From Synergistaceae bacterium (GTDB lineage: Bacteria > Synergistota > Synergistia > Synergistales > Synergistaceae), in NCBI GenBank assembly GCA_028702015.1, contig JAQVPO010000038.1, forward strand, positions 1 to 9,260: a stretch of DNA of 9,260 nucleotides. The letters are read 5' to 3'. The notes below the pieces were generated by a model. It was not told the DNA's origin and searched no databases. It saw nothing but the letters and a program-made list of their open reading frames with translations. Positions 1 to 6,283 of the stretch are shown here, one piece after another (position 1 is the stretch's first letter; every line of letters starts with the position of its first letter). The translations under genes and the position numbers were made by a program.

Positions 1-786
1 TCCGTACATAGCTCCGTAAATTACAACAACACCCTCATCTGTGTCGTGCCTGCTCCATTTATCATAAAGATCCACAATGTGCTTTGGATTGGTTCTGTGT
101 ATCGGTCCGTGTGCAGGGCATATTATCCGCGGATCAAGCCCGCGCACCTTCGCAATGGCCTTTTGAGTCGGGGAAGCATACCGGCCGACTATGTTGGCAA
201 AGTAACGCAGGATCTCATATTCATAATGGACCATGTCGAGCTCATCATCAAAAATGCCTCCTTCAAGAGCACTGAACCCGCCGAAGGCATCTGTTGAGAA
301 CAAAACTTTTTCGGTCGTATCGTAAGTTACCATGCTTTCAGGCCAGTGCACCATAGGTATCATTGCAAAAGTGACCTTATGATGTCCCAGATCAAGGATA
401 TCTCCCTCTTTGACTTCTAATATGTTTTCCGTGATATTGTAGAAAGCCTCGATCATTTCCACGGTCTTTTTGTTGCCGATGATCTTCATCTCAGGGTACA
501 GGTGGCGAAGCATCCTGATCGAACCTGAATGATCAGGCTCCATATGGTTAACTATGAGGTAATCTATAGTTTTTCCTGCAGGCAGAACAGATGTGAGCCT
601 TTCTATATAGTCGGAAAGATTTCCGCTTTTGATAGTATCGATTATCGCAGTTTTATCATCGTTGATAAGATAGGCATTGTAGGATACCCCTTTAGGTAGT
701 GTCCAAAGGCCTTCGAAGAGGTCTGTTTCCCTGTCATTGCCGCCTATCCAGTAAATTTTTTCTGTAATTTTTATTGCTTTCTGCAT
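1..786 (-). CDS. fprA: A-type flavoprotein / flavodiiron protein (partial, C-terminus off window)
   Basis: Read on the minus strand from ATG at 786-784, 262 codons stay open to the window edge. The protein is a flavodiiron oxygen or nitric oxide reductase, a cytosolic enzyme that anaerobes use to reduce O2 to water (or NO to N2O) with electrons from rubredoxin or a similar donor. Residues 1-250 form the metallo-beta-lactamase-like diiron domain: H81-x-E83-x-D85-H86 (within NHMEPDHSG), H147, D166 and H226 (in CPAHGPIH) match the family's iron ligands. Residues from about 253 (VVVIYGAMYG) are the start of the FMN-binding flavodoxin domain, cut off by the window, so any further C-terminal rubredoxin or flavin-reductase domain cannot be judged. 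A purine-rich AAAGGCAGG precedes the start. It is divergent from the methylmalonyl-CoA operon. Family assignment is secure; O2 versus NO preference is not readable from sequence. Confidence 0.95.
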   Translation of the reverse strand, partial: MQKAIKITEKIYWIGGNDRETDLFEGLWTLPKGVSYNAYLINDDKTAIIDTIKSGNLSDYIERLTSVLPAGKTIDYLIVNHMEPDHSGSIRMLRHLYPEMKIIGNKKTVEMIEAFYNITENILEVKEGDILDLGHHKVTFAMIPMVHWPESMVTYDTTEKVLFSTDAFGGFSALEGGIFDDELDMVHYEYEILRYFANIVGRYASPTQKAIAKVRGLDPRIICPAHGPIHRTNPKHIVDLYDKWSRHDTDEGVVVIYGAMYG

Positions 787-843
787 CGCTATACCTGCCT
801 TTCGCGTTGTTTGCATTTATATGCATAATTATCCTGCAGCAAC

Positions 844-872
844 ATTATAGTATAAGATGGCAAAAAACTAAA
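844..872 (-). promoter_or_regulatory. Candidate sigma70-type promoter for fprA
   Basis: On the minus strand a perfect TATAAT -10 hexamer lies at 849-844, about 58 bp upstream of the fprA start. A 17-bp spacer places the -35 at 872-867 (TTTAGT), a poor match to TTGACA. The support is mainly the -10 box. Transcription would begin near 837, putting the TGCAT...ATGCA inverted repeat (812-825) in the early transcribed leader. Confidence 0.4.
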
Positions 873-1101
873 AACGTTGCAAATATGTTGGATGATAATT
901 TTCACACAAGAAAGATTATTCTGATATTTATAAACTTGTATTTTTTAATCAATGGTTAATCGTTTTTTTAGCATCTAAAAGAAGGTGAAACAGTTCACGT
1001 AGAAGCGGCCTTCAAAGTATTTTACGTGTATTTACAAAAAAGCTTCCGAAATAAGTAAAAATATAAGCCTGACGAATATGTCTGAAAAGAACTGTCAAAT
1101 G

Positions 1102-1130
1102 TTGCAATTTTCTTAAACCTGACTGATAAT
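1102..1130 (+). promoter_or_regulatory. Candidate sigma70-type promoter of the methylmalonyl-CoA operon
   Basis: TTGCAA (1102-1107), an exact 17-bp spacer and GATAAT (1125-1130, preceded by T) form a good vegetative promoter. It predicts a start near 1137 and a leader of about 80 nt before the GTG codon at 1220. The -35 lies inside one GTTGCAA copy, and an inverted copy (1147-1153) sits about 10-16 nt into the transcript, so the pair could form an operator. This is inference from sequence; no start site is known. Confidence 0.55.
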
Positions 1131-1204
1131 AGTACGGTGTGATTTTTTGCAACCCAAATTTAAGTGTGCAGGTGATCTGTATAAACGGTCACGAAATGTT
1201 TCTT

Positions 1205-1211
1205 AAGGAGG
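1205..1211 (+). promoter_or_regulatory. Ribosome binding site fixing the GTG start of mcmA1
   Basis: AAGGAGG lies 8 nt upstream of GTG at 1220. No in-frame ATG is near, and the conserved protein begins directly after, so the GTG start is well supported. Confidence 0.85.
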
Positions 1212-1219
1212 CGGAGTAA

Positions 1220-2899
1220 GTGTTTGACCCAAAACAGCTCCAGGACGTGGCAGAAGGCAACAAGGGTTATGAGGAAGCAGTAACCAAGGCTTTAGCGAAA
1301 AACCCTGAAAGGAAGGAAAACTTCACGACAGGCGGAGGAATCCCGCTCAAGAGGACATATACTCCTGAGGACATCAACGGTGTTGATTATGCAAAGGATC
1401 TTGGCTTTCCCGGAAAGTATCCTTATACAAGGGGAGTTCAGCCAACAATGTACCGCGGTCGTTTCTGGACCATGCGCCAGTATGCCGGATTTGCAACAGC
1501 AGAAGATTCAAACAGGCGCTACCGTTATCTCCTGAGCCAGGGAACCACTGGTCTTTCCGTTGCATTTGACCTTCCTACCCAGATAGGATATGACTCAGAC
1601 GATCCAATGGCAGTAGGTGAATGCGGCAAGGTCGGAGTAGCAATAGACAGTCTTGCAGATGCGGAGATCCTGTTTGATCAGATCCCGCTTGATAAGGTCT
1701 CTACCTCAATGACAATCAATGCCCCTGCTTCTGTACTGCTTTCTATGTATATTGCCGTAGCAGAAAAACAGGGAGTTCCTATGAGTGCTCTGTCAGGAAC
1801 CATACAGAACGATATACTGAAGGAGTATATCGCAAGGGGAACATATATATTCCCTCCCAAGCCGTCAATGCGTCTGATTACAGACATTTTTGAATTCTGC
1901 AGCGGCAACATTCCCAAATGGAACACCATCTCGATCTCAGGCTACCATATCAGGGAAGCAGGCTCTACAGCCATACAGGAAGTTGCATTTACACTTGCTG
2001 ACGGTATTGCTTATATTGAAGCCGCAATAAAATCAGGGCAGGATCCAAATGTATTTGGAAAGCGTCTCTCCTTCTTCTTCAACGCTCATAATGATTTCCT
2101 TGAAGAAGTCGCAAAATTCCGCGCAGCACGCAAGATCTGGGCTAAGATCATGAAGGAACGGTTCGGTGTTACAGATAAAGGTGCCCAGATGCTTCGTTTC
2201 CATACTCAGACGGCAGGATGTACGCTTACGGCACAGCAGGCTGAGAATAACATAGTCCGCGTCGGTATTCAGACAATGGCGGCAGTATGCGGAGGCACTC
2301 AGTCTCTCCATACCAACAGCCTTGATGAAGCCCTTGCGCTTCCCACTGACAAGTCGGTTCGCATCGCCCTCCGTACCCAGCAGATCGTTGCATATGAATC
2401 TGGCATAACCAACACTGTAGATCCTCTTGCAGGCAGTTACGCCGTTGAAGCTCTCACCAAACAGATAGAAGAAGGTGCCTGGGAGTATATCAACAAAATA
2501 GATGAAATGGGCGGCATGATGACTGCTATTGAAAAGGGATATCCGCAGAAGCATATCCAGGACGCAGCGTACCAGTACCAGAAGTCCATAGAGACAGGAG
2601 ACCGTATCATCGTTGGCGTCAATAAATTCCATATCGACGAAGATATGTCTGAGCGCAAACTCCTTAAAGTCGATGCGAGCGTAGGCGTCAATCAGATAAA
2701 GAAACTGCGCGAAATGAAAGAAAAGCGCGACAACGTGAAGGTCAAGGATTGTCTTGAAGCAATACAGAAGGGTGCCCAGGGCGAAGATAACCTTATGCCC
2801 CTTATCCTTGACGCGGTCCGTCACTATGCAACAGAAGGCGAGATATGCGGAGTTCTTCGCGGAGTGTTTGGCGAATATAAGGAAAACGTGGTTCTCTAG
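1220..2899 (+). CDS. mcmA1: Methylmalonyl-CoA mutase, large (catalytic) subunit
   Basis: 559 aa, GTG start. Cytosolic enzyme that, with adenosylcobalamin, interconverts succinyl-CoA and (R)-methylmalonyl-CoA. It is the TIM-barrel substrate-binding half only; the B12-binding domain is the next gene, the split arrangement common in archaea and many anaerobes. Hallmarks in order: YTPEDI linker (47-52), [17 protein letters not shown] (75-91), [17 protein letters not shown] (111-127), [21 protein letters not shown] (193-213) and [11 protein letters not shown] (238-248). Y78 and R206 align with P. shermanii Tyr89 and Arg207, which contact the substrate; isobutyryl-CoA mutases carry Phe and Gln there, so methylmalonyl-CoA is the better call. 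H243 matches the active-site His244. First gene of the operon; the B12-binding subunit follows after 33 bp. No MeaB-type GTPase chaperone gene lies beside it. Confidence 0.97.
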   Translation: MFDPKQLQDVAEGNKGYEEAVTKALAKNPERKENFTTGGGIPLKRTYTPEDINGVDYAKDLGFPGKYPYTRGVQPTMYRGRFWTMRQYAGFATAEDSNRRYRYLLSQGTTGLSVAFDLPTQIGYDSDDPMAVGECGKVGVAIDSLADAEILFDQIPLDKVSTSMTINAPASVLLSMYIAVAEKQGVPMSALSGTIQNDILKEYIARGTYIFPPKPSMRLITDIFEFCSGNIPKWNTISISGYHIREAGSTAIQEVAFTLADGIAYIEAAIKSGQDPNVFGKRLSFFFNAHNDFLEEVAKFRAARKIWAKIMKERFGVTDKGAQMLRFHTQTAGCTLTAQQAENNIVRVGIQTMAAVCGGTQSLHTNSLDEALALPTDKSVRIALRTQQIVAYESGITNTVDPLAGSYAVEALTKQIEEGAWEYINKIDEMGGMMTAIEKGYPQKHIQDAAYQYQKSIETGDRIIVGVNKFHIDEDMSERKLLKVDASVGVNQIKKLREMKEKRDNVKVKDCLEAIQKGAQGEDNLMPLILDAVRHYATEGEICGVLRGVFGEYKENVVL

Positions 2900-2932
2900 G
2901 ATTCCTGGAGAGCTGATAAGGAGGAAAAAAAG

Positions 2933-3346
2933 ATGGACCGTAAAATTCGCGTAGTTGTTGCGAAACCTGGGCTTGATGGTCATGACCGCGGCGCAAAGGT
3001 CGTTGCCAGGGCCTTCAGAGATGCAGGCATGGAAGTAATATATACAGGACTTCGTCAGACTCCTGAGCAGATCGTAGCCACAGCTATCCAGGAAGACGCT
3101 GATGCAATTGGAATAAGCATTCTTTCAGGAGCGCATGAATATTGTTTCAAGGCTATCATCGATCTTCTTAAAGAAAAAAACGCAAGTGATATCATTGTTT
3201 TCGGAGGCGGAGTTATCCCCGAGACAGACTATCCTACGCTTCTGGGATTTGGAGCCGGAGCTATATTCGGACCAGGAACACCTACCACTGAGACTATTGC
3301 CTGGCTTGAAAAGGCAGTAGCAGAGAAGAGAGCGAAAGAGGCATAG
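2933..3346 (+). CDS. mcmA2: Methylmalonyl-CoA mutase, small (cobalamin-binding) subunit
   Basis: 137 aa, the usual size for a stand-alone B12-binding subunit. It carries the base-off/His-on signature: D15-x-H17-x-x-G20 (in GLDGHDRG), S62-x-L64 (ISILSG) and GGG at 91-93 (VFGGGVIP). H17 is the expected lower axial cobalt ligand, replacing dimethylbenzimidazole. The rest fits a Rossmann-like fold ending in a charged helix (AEKRAKEA). It should pair with the catalytic subunit encoded 33 bp upstream. ATG at 2933 is preceded by ATAAGGAGG, a strong ribosome binding site. The epimerase start lies 3 nt after the stop, so translation of the two is probably coupled. Isolated B12 domains also occur in other mutases; adjacency decides the call. 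Confidence 0.96.
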   Translation: MDRKIRVVVAKPGLDGHDRGAKVVARAFRDAGMEVIYTGLRQTPEQIVATAIQEDADAIGISILSGAHEYCFKAIIDLLKEKNASDIIVFGGGVIPETDYPTLLGFGAGAIFGPGTPTTETIAWLEKAVAEKRAKEA

Positions 3347-3349
3347 ATT

Positions 3350-3751
3350 ATGAAACCAACAGTTATCGACCACATCGGAATAGCAGTAAAAAACATCGAT
3401 GAATCACTAAAGCTCTGGGAAGCCACTCTCGGTATAAAATGCCATGGCGTCGAAGAAGTCGCTGAACAGAAGGTAAAGACAGCATTTCTGCCGCTGAAGG
3501 ACACAGAAGTAGAACTTCTGGAACCTACGAGTCCTGAAAGCCCTGTAGCCAAATTTATTGAAGCTAAGGGCGAAGGCATACACCACATGGCAATAAGAGT
3601 GGACGACCTTGAGGCGACACTCGCGGAGCTTAAGGAAAAGGGTATTCGTCTTATCGATGAAAAGCCGCGCCTGGGCGCAGGCGGTGCAAAGATAGCCTTT
3701 ATCCACCCAAAGGCGACCGGAGGCATCCTGCTCGAGCTGAGCGAACGCTAA
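3350..3751 (+). CDS. mce: Methylmalonyl-CoA epimerase
   Basis: 133 aa, normal length for the vicinal-oxygen-chelate epimerase. It interconverts (R)- and (S)-methylmalonyl-CoA, linking the mutase (R) to the decarboxylase (S). Two repeated beta-alpha-beta-beta-beta modules are visible: residues 4-60 ([14 protein letters not shown] ... TEVELLEP) and 76-131 ([14 protein letters not shown] ... GGILLEL). Expected metal ligands are H8, E55 (often Gln in other members), one of H78/H79, and E129. A modest GAGG (3338-3341), inside the end of the upstream gene, is 8 nt from the ATG, and only 3 nt separate the genes. The gene ends just before a strong hairpin. Other VOC enzymes (glyoxalase, dioxygenase) look similar, but the HHMA motif and the position between mutase and decarboxylase make the call firm. 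Confidence 0.95.
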   Translation: MKPTVIDHIGIAVKNIDESLKLWEATLGIKCHGVEEVAEQKVKTAFLPLKDTEVELLEPTSPESPVAKFIEAKGEGIHHMAIRVDDLEATLAELKEKGIRLIDEKPRLGAGGAKIAFIHPKATGGILLELSER

Positions 3752-3764
3752 TTGCATAGTTAAT

Positions 3765-3802
3765 AAAGACCCCCGTACTGTATACGCAGTACGGGAGTCT
3801 TT
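3765..3802 (+). terminator. Intercistronic hairpin between mce and mmdA (terminator or processing element)
   Basis: AAAGACCCCCGTACTG (3765-3780) pairs with CAGTACGGGAGTCTTT (3787-3802) through 15 of 16 positions (one C-A mismatch) around a 6-nt loop. The outer A-rich/T-rich arms resemble an intrinsic terminator, but only the TTT that closes the stem is present and the next bases are GCTAAAAAGC. Termination on the plus strand is therefore probably partial. It could instead stabilise the 3' end of the upstream message or be a processing site. I see no clear new promoter between it and the mmdA ribosome binding site. Confidence 0.6.
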
Positions 3803-3832
3803 GCTAAAAAGCACCGAAAGTTCCAGAACATC

Positions 3833-3840
3833 AAGGAGGT
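3833..3840 (+). promoter_or_regulatory. Ribosome binding site fixing the mmdA start
   Basis: AAGGAGGT lies 8 nt before ATG at 3849. This favours 3849 over the in-frame TTG at 3801, which lies in the preceding hairpin and has no ribosome binding site. Confidence 0.85.
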
Positions 3841-3848
3841 TAGTAGTA

Positions 3849-5408
3849 ATGGCAGACAAGACGATTGACGAACTGTGCGCTAGTCTCGTAGAAAAACGGG
3901 AAAAGACTGCACAGGGCGGTGGAGCAAAGGCCATTGCCAAACAGCACGAGAAGGGCAAGATGACCGCACGTGAGCGGATCGATGCACTTCTCGATCCCGG
4001 TAGTTTTGTTGAGATCGATGAGTTTGTTGAGCACCGTTGTGTAAACTTCGGTCTTCAGGATTCAGTTTTTCTCGGAGACGGTGTAGTTACTGGGTATGGA
4101 ACAATTGATGGCCGTATCGTATATGTATTCAGCCAGGACTTCACAGTAATGGGCGGTTCCCTTGGCGAAATGCATGCGAAAAAAATCTGTAAAGTACTAG
4201 ATCTGTCCCTTACCAACGGAGCCCCCTGCATCGGCATAAACGATTCGGGCGGCGCACGTATCCAGGAAGCGGTAGACGCGCTTTCCGGATATGGAAACAT
4301 TTTCTTCAAGAATGTCAAAGCGATCGGTGTAATACCACAGTTTTCCATAATAGCCGGACCATGTGCGGGAGGAGCTGTTTACAGCCCTGCGCTGACCGAT
4401 TTTGTCTTTATGGTAGATAAGATTGGTATCATGCACATTACAGGCCCTGCAGTTATAAAGGCTGTAACAGGCGAAGACGTCACGTCAGAGCAGATAGGCG
4501 GGGCCAGAGCCCATAACGCTACTTCAGGCTGTGCCCATTTCTTTGCGAACAATGAATCTGAATGCTATGCACAGGCAAGAAAAGTCCTGAGCTATCTGCC
4601 CAGCAACAACATGGAGGAACCTCCTTTTGTTGAAACTGGTGACGATCCTGCAAGGATGGATACTGCCCTTCGCGAAATAGTGCCCACCAACCCGAACAAG
4701 GGGTATGATGTGCGCGATGTCATTAAAAAAGTTGTTGACAACGGCGATTTCTGCGAGGTTCAGGAAATGTATGCGCGTAACATAGTTACCGGCTTTGCGA
4801 GAGTGGGCGGAAGATCTATAGGCATTATTGCTAACCAGGCCAAATTCATGGCAGGATGCCTTGATATTGATGCCTCTGATAAAGCAAGCCGCCATATCCG
4901 TATATGCGATGCATTCAACATCCCGATAGTTACATTCGAAGATGTTCCGGGATACCTCCCCGGACTCAACCAGGAAATGGGCGGCATCATCCGTCACGGT
5001 GCCAAGCTGCTCTACGCTTACAGCGAAGCTACAGCTCCGAAGATCACCATCGTCCTTCGCAAGGCTTACGGCGGATCATACCTTGGTATGTGCAGCAAAG
5101 ACCTTGGTGCAGATGTAGTTCTTGCGTGGCCGCAGGCACAAATCGCAGTCATGGGAGCCGAAGGCGCGGCTAATATCATTTTCCGCAAAGATATCGAAGC
5201 CTCAGAGAACAAAGAGGCTACGAGAGCGCAGAAGATCGAAGAATACAAAGAAGCCTTCGCAAACCCATACTGTGCTGCAGCCCGCGGTTTCGTCGACAGG
5301 GTAATCCTTCCTGAAGAGACAAGGCCTGCACTTTATCAGGCGCTTGTTATGGCCGAGTCAAAGTGTGAGCTTCGTCCAAAACGCAAACACGGCATCCTGC
5401 CCAACTAA
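3849..5408 (+). CDS. mmdA: Methylmalonyl-CoA decarboxylase alpha subunit (carboxyltransferase)
   Basis: 519 aa from the ATG at 3849, close to known MmdA/PccB-type carboxyltransferases. It moves the carboxyl group of (S)-methylmalonyl-CoA to biotin on the carrier subunit, giving propionyl-CoA. Two crotonase-like halves are visible. The N-terminal half carries the CoA-binding segment NDSGGARIQEAVDALSGYG (131-149) and GPCAGGAVYSPALTDF (170-185). The C-terminal half carries EDVPGYLPGLNQEMGGIIRHGAKLLYAY (364-391), KAYGGSYLGM (405-414) and AWPQAQIAVMGAEGAANIIF (426-445). The paired Gly-rich loops form the oxyanion holes. Propionyl-CoA carboxylase beta is the close alternative, but no biotin carboxylase is encoded here and membrane-pump subunits follow, so decarboxylase is preferred. 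mmdD begins 13 bp after the stop. Confidence 0.95.
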   Translation: MADKTIDELCASLVEKREKTAQGGGAKAIAKQHEKGKMTARERIDALLDPGSFVEIDEFVEHRCVNFGLQDSVFLGDGVVTGYGTIDGRIVYVFSQDFTVMGGSLGEMHAKKICKVLDLSLTNGAPCIGINDSGGARIQEAVDALSGYGNIFFKNVKAIGVIPQFSIIAGPCAGGAVYSPALTDFVFMVDKIGIMHITGPAVIKAVTGEDVTSEQIGGARAHNATSGCAHFFANNESECYAQARKVLSYLPSNNMEEPPFVETGDDPARMDTALREIVPTNPNKGYDVRDVIKKVVDNGDFCEVQEMYARNIVTGFARVGGRSIGIIANQAKFMAGCLDIDASDKASRHIRICDAFNIPIVTFEDVPGYLPGLNQEMGGIIRHGAKLLYAYSEATAPKITIVLRKAYGGSYLGMCSKDLGADVVLAWPQAQIAVMGAEGAANIIFRKDIEASENKEATRAQKIEEYKEAFANPYCAAARGFVDRVILPEETRPALYQALVMAESKCELRPKRKHGILPN

Positions 5409-5421
5409 GGGGGCGTATTGA

Positions 5422-5811
5422 ATGACAGAAAGCGCAATAGCTTCCCATTTCACAGGTGTCGGCGGCGGTCTTGTCATGTCTATGATAGCCTTCAGCGTTG
5501 TTTTCCTGGTTATTATAGGTCTGATGTTAATAATGATGGGCATGAAACATGTCTGCAAGGCTATTGATGGGTTTAATAAAAAAGCCCCTGCAGCCCCTGC
5601 CCCTTCTGTGCCTGCGGCTCCTGCAGCCAAAGCAGTGGCTGCTCCTGCAGCAGAAGATGACGGAGAGATCATGGCTGTTATTTCTGCTGCTATAGCAGCT
5701 ATGTGCGGAAATACAGCAAGAGTGGTTTCTTTTGCTCCTGTAAAAGCCCCGGCAGGATCAAGCTGGAAATTTGTCGGCAGATTCCAGAACGCCGAAGGTT
5801 TTCAGGACTAA
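5422..5811 (+). CDS. mmdD: Methylmalonyl-CoA decarboxylase delta subunit (OadG family)
   Basis: 129 aa. One strong hydrophobic segment (about residues 13-40, GVGGGLVMSMIAFSVVFLVIIGLMLIMM without the N-terminal tail) is followed by basic residues, an Ala/Pro-rich linker (about 54-76) and a small C-terminal domain (about 78-129: DDGEIMAVISAAIAAMCG ... SSWKFVGRFQ). This fits the OadG/MmdD family, which anchors the soluble carboxyltransferase to the membrane pump and is needed for assembly. The acidic EI-x-AVI-x-AAIAA block followed by a conserved W and GR near the end is typical. Start ATG at 5422 has a G-rich AAGGGGG just upstream. Position between alpha and biotin carrier subunits supports the call. 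The family is poorly conserved, so the assignment relies on architecture and context. No separate epsilon subunit follows; only 40 bp precede the next gene. Confidence 0.88.
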   Translation: MTESAIASHFTGVGGGLVMSMIAFSVVFLVIIGLMLIMMGMKHVCKAIDGFNKKAPAAPAPSVPAAPAAKAVAAPAAEDDGEIMAVISAAIAAMCGNTARVVSFAPVKAPAGSSWKFVGRFQNAEGFQD

Positions 5812-5851
5812 CAACTAACTTTTACATAATATTTGAGGAGGTTTTTCTCTG

Positions 5852-6247
5852 ATGGCACGTAAGTACAGAGTTACAGTAAACGGTAAGGCATATGACGTAG
5901 ATGTAGAAGAAATGGGAGCAGGAACACCTGCACCAGCAGCACCTGCACCAGCAGCAGCGCCCGCACCTGCGCCTGTTGCAGCAGCACCCGCACCTGCAGC
6001 ACCTGCACCGGCAGCGGCACCCGCAGCTGGCGGCGCTGGCTCTATTGAAGCCCCTATGCCCGGAAAAGTCCTTAAGGTCCTTGTTTCACAGGGAGCTCCT
6101 GTAACAGCCGGCCAGCTCGTTCTCATCCTCGAAGCAATGAAGATGGAGAATGAGATCTTTGCCCCTGCGGCAGGAACAGTCACTCAGGTTGGCTGTAAGG
6201 AAGGAGATTCTGTCAATACTGGCGATACTCTCCTCGTTATCGGTTAG
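5852..6247 (+). CDS. mmdC: Methylmalonyl-CoA decarboxylase gamma subunit (biotin carrier protein)
   Basis: 131 aa. It carries the carboxyl group, as carboxybiotin, from the carboxyltransferase to the membrane pump. Three parts are visible: a short N-terminal beta segment (1-22, KYRVTVNGKAYDVDVEE) typical of these carriers, an Ala/Pro-rich flexible linker (about 25-60), and a biotinyl domain (63-131) with the canonical EAMKMENE at 94-101. K97 is the expected biotinylation site. The hairpin of strands around APMPGKV (67-73) and GDTLLVIG at the C-terminus complete the lipoyl/biotinyl fold. ATG at 5852 follows AGGAGGT (5836-5842) by 9 nt. The linker DNA is a run of imperfect gca/cct-type trinucleotides, so its length may vary between strains. 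It could equally be called the biotinyl subunit of an oxaloacetate or glutaconyl-CoA decarboxylase; neighbours favour methylmalonyl-CoA. Confidence 0.95.
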   Translation: MARKYRVTVNGKAYDVDVEEMGAGTPAPAAPAPAAAPAPAPVAAAPAPAAPAPAAAPAAGGAGSIEAPMPGKVLKVLVSQGAPVTAGQLVLILEAMKMENEIFAPAAGTVTQVGCKEGDSVNTGDTLLVIG

Positions 6248-6283
6248 TCTGCGTTAGCAGCACTTTCCAAGGAGGGACATTAA

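Larger units (their letters stand above)
787..1219. other. Divergent intergenic region between fprA and the methylmalonyl-CoA operon
   Basis: 433 bp, AT-rich, without a convincing gene. It holds one plausible promoter for each flanking gene, three copies of GTTGCAA (876-882 and 1101-1107 on plus, 1147-1153 on minus), an inverted repeat TGCAT-TTAT-ATGCA at 812-825 in the presumed fprA leader, and a weak nested hairpin at 996-1028 (CACGTA...TACGTG enclosing GAAG...CTTC). ACAGTTC at 990-996 is inverted as GAACTGT at 1089-1095. I could not find cobalamin-riboswitch hallmarks, although B12 control would be natural for this operon. Confidence 0.6.

Noticed and set aside
46..297. Plus-strand open frames of up to 83 codons at the left edge
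   Set aside because: They are antisense to the clearly conserved flavodiiron coding sequence.
774..959. A 61-codon plus-strand open frame in the divergent intergenic region
   Set aside because: It overlaps the fprA start and predicted promoter, has no ribosome binding site, and its hydrophobic look follows from AT-rich DNA.
787..1219. Cobalamin riboswitch upstream of the B12-dependent mutase
   Set aside because: No B12-box-like core or multi-helix arrangement could be recognised, and the predicted leader (about 80 nt) is too short. A covariance-model search would be decisive.
2033..2983. A 316-codon minus-strand open frame antisense to the mutase genes
   Set aside because: It overlaps strongly conserved mutase coding sequence and its translation shows no recognisable domain; it is a shadow frame created by codon bias.
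3801..3848. Upstream TTG start extending the decarboxylase alpha subunit by 16 residues
   Set aside because: The extension lies in the hairpin and leader, has no ribosome binding site and does not resemble the family's N-terminus; ATG 3849 has AAGGAGGT at ideal spacing.
3849..5408. Propionyl-CoA carboxylase beta subunit
   Set aside because: The fold is the same, but no biotin carboxylase is encoded here and OadG-like and sodium-pump subunits follow directly.
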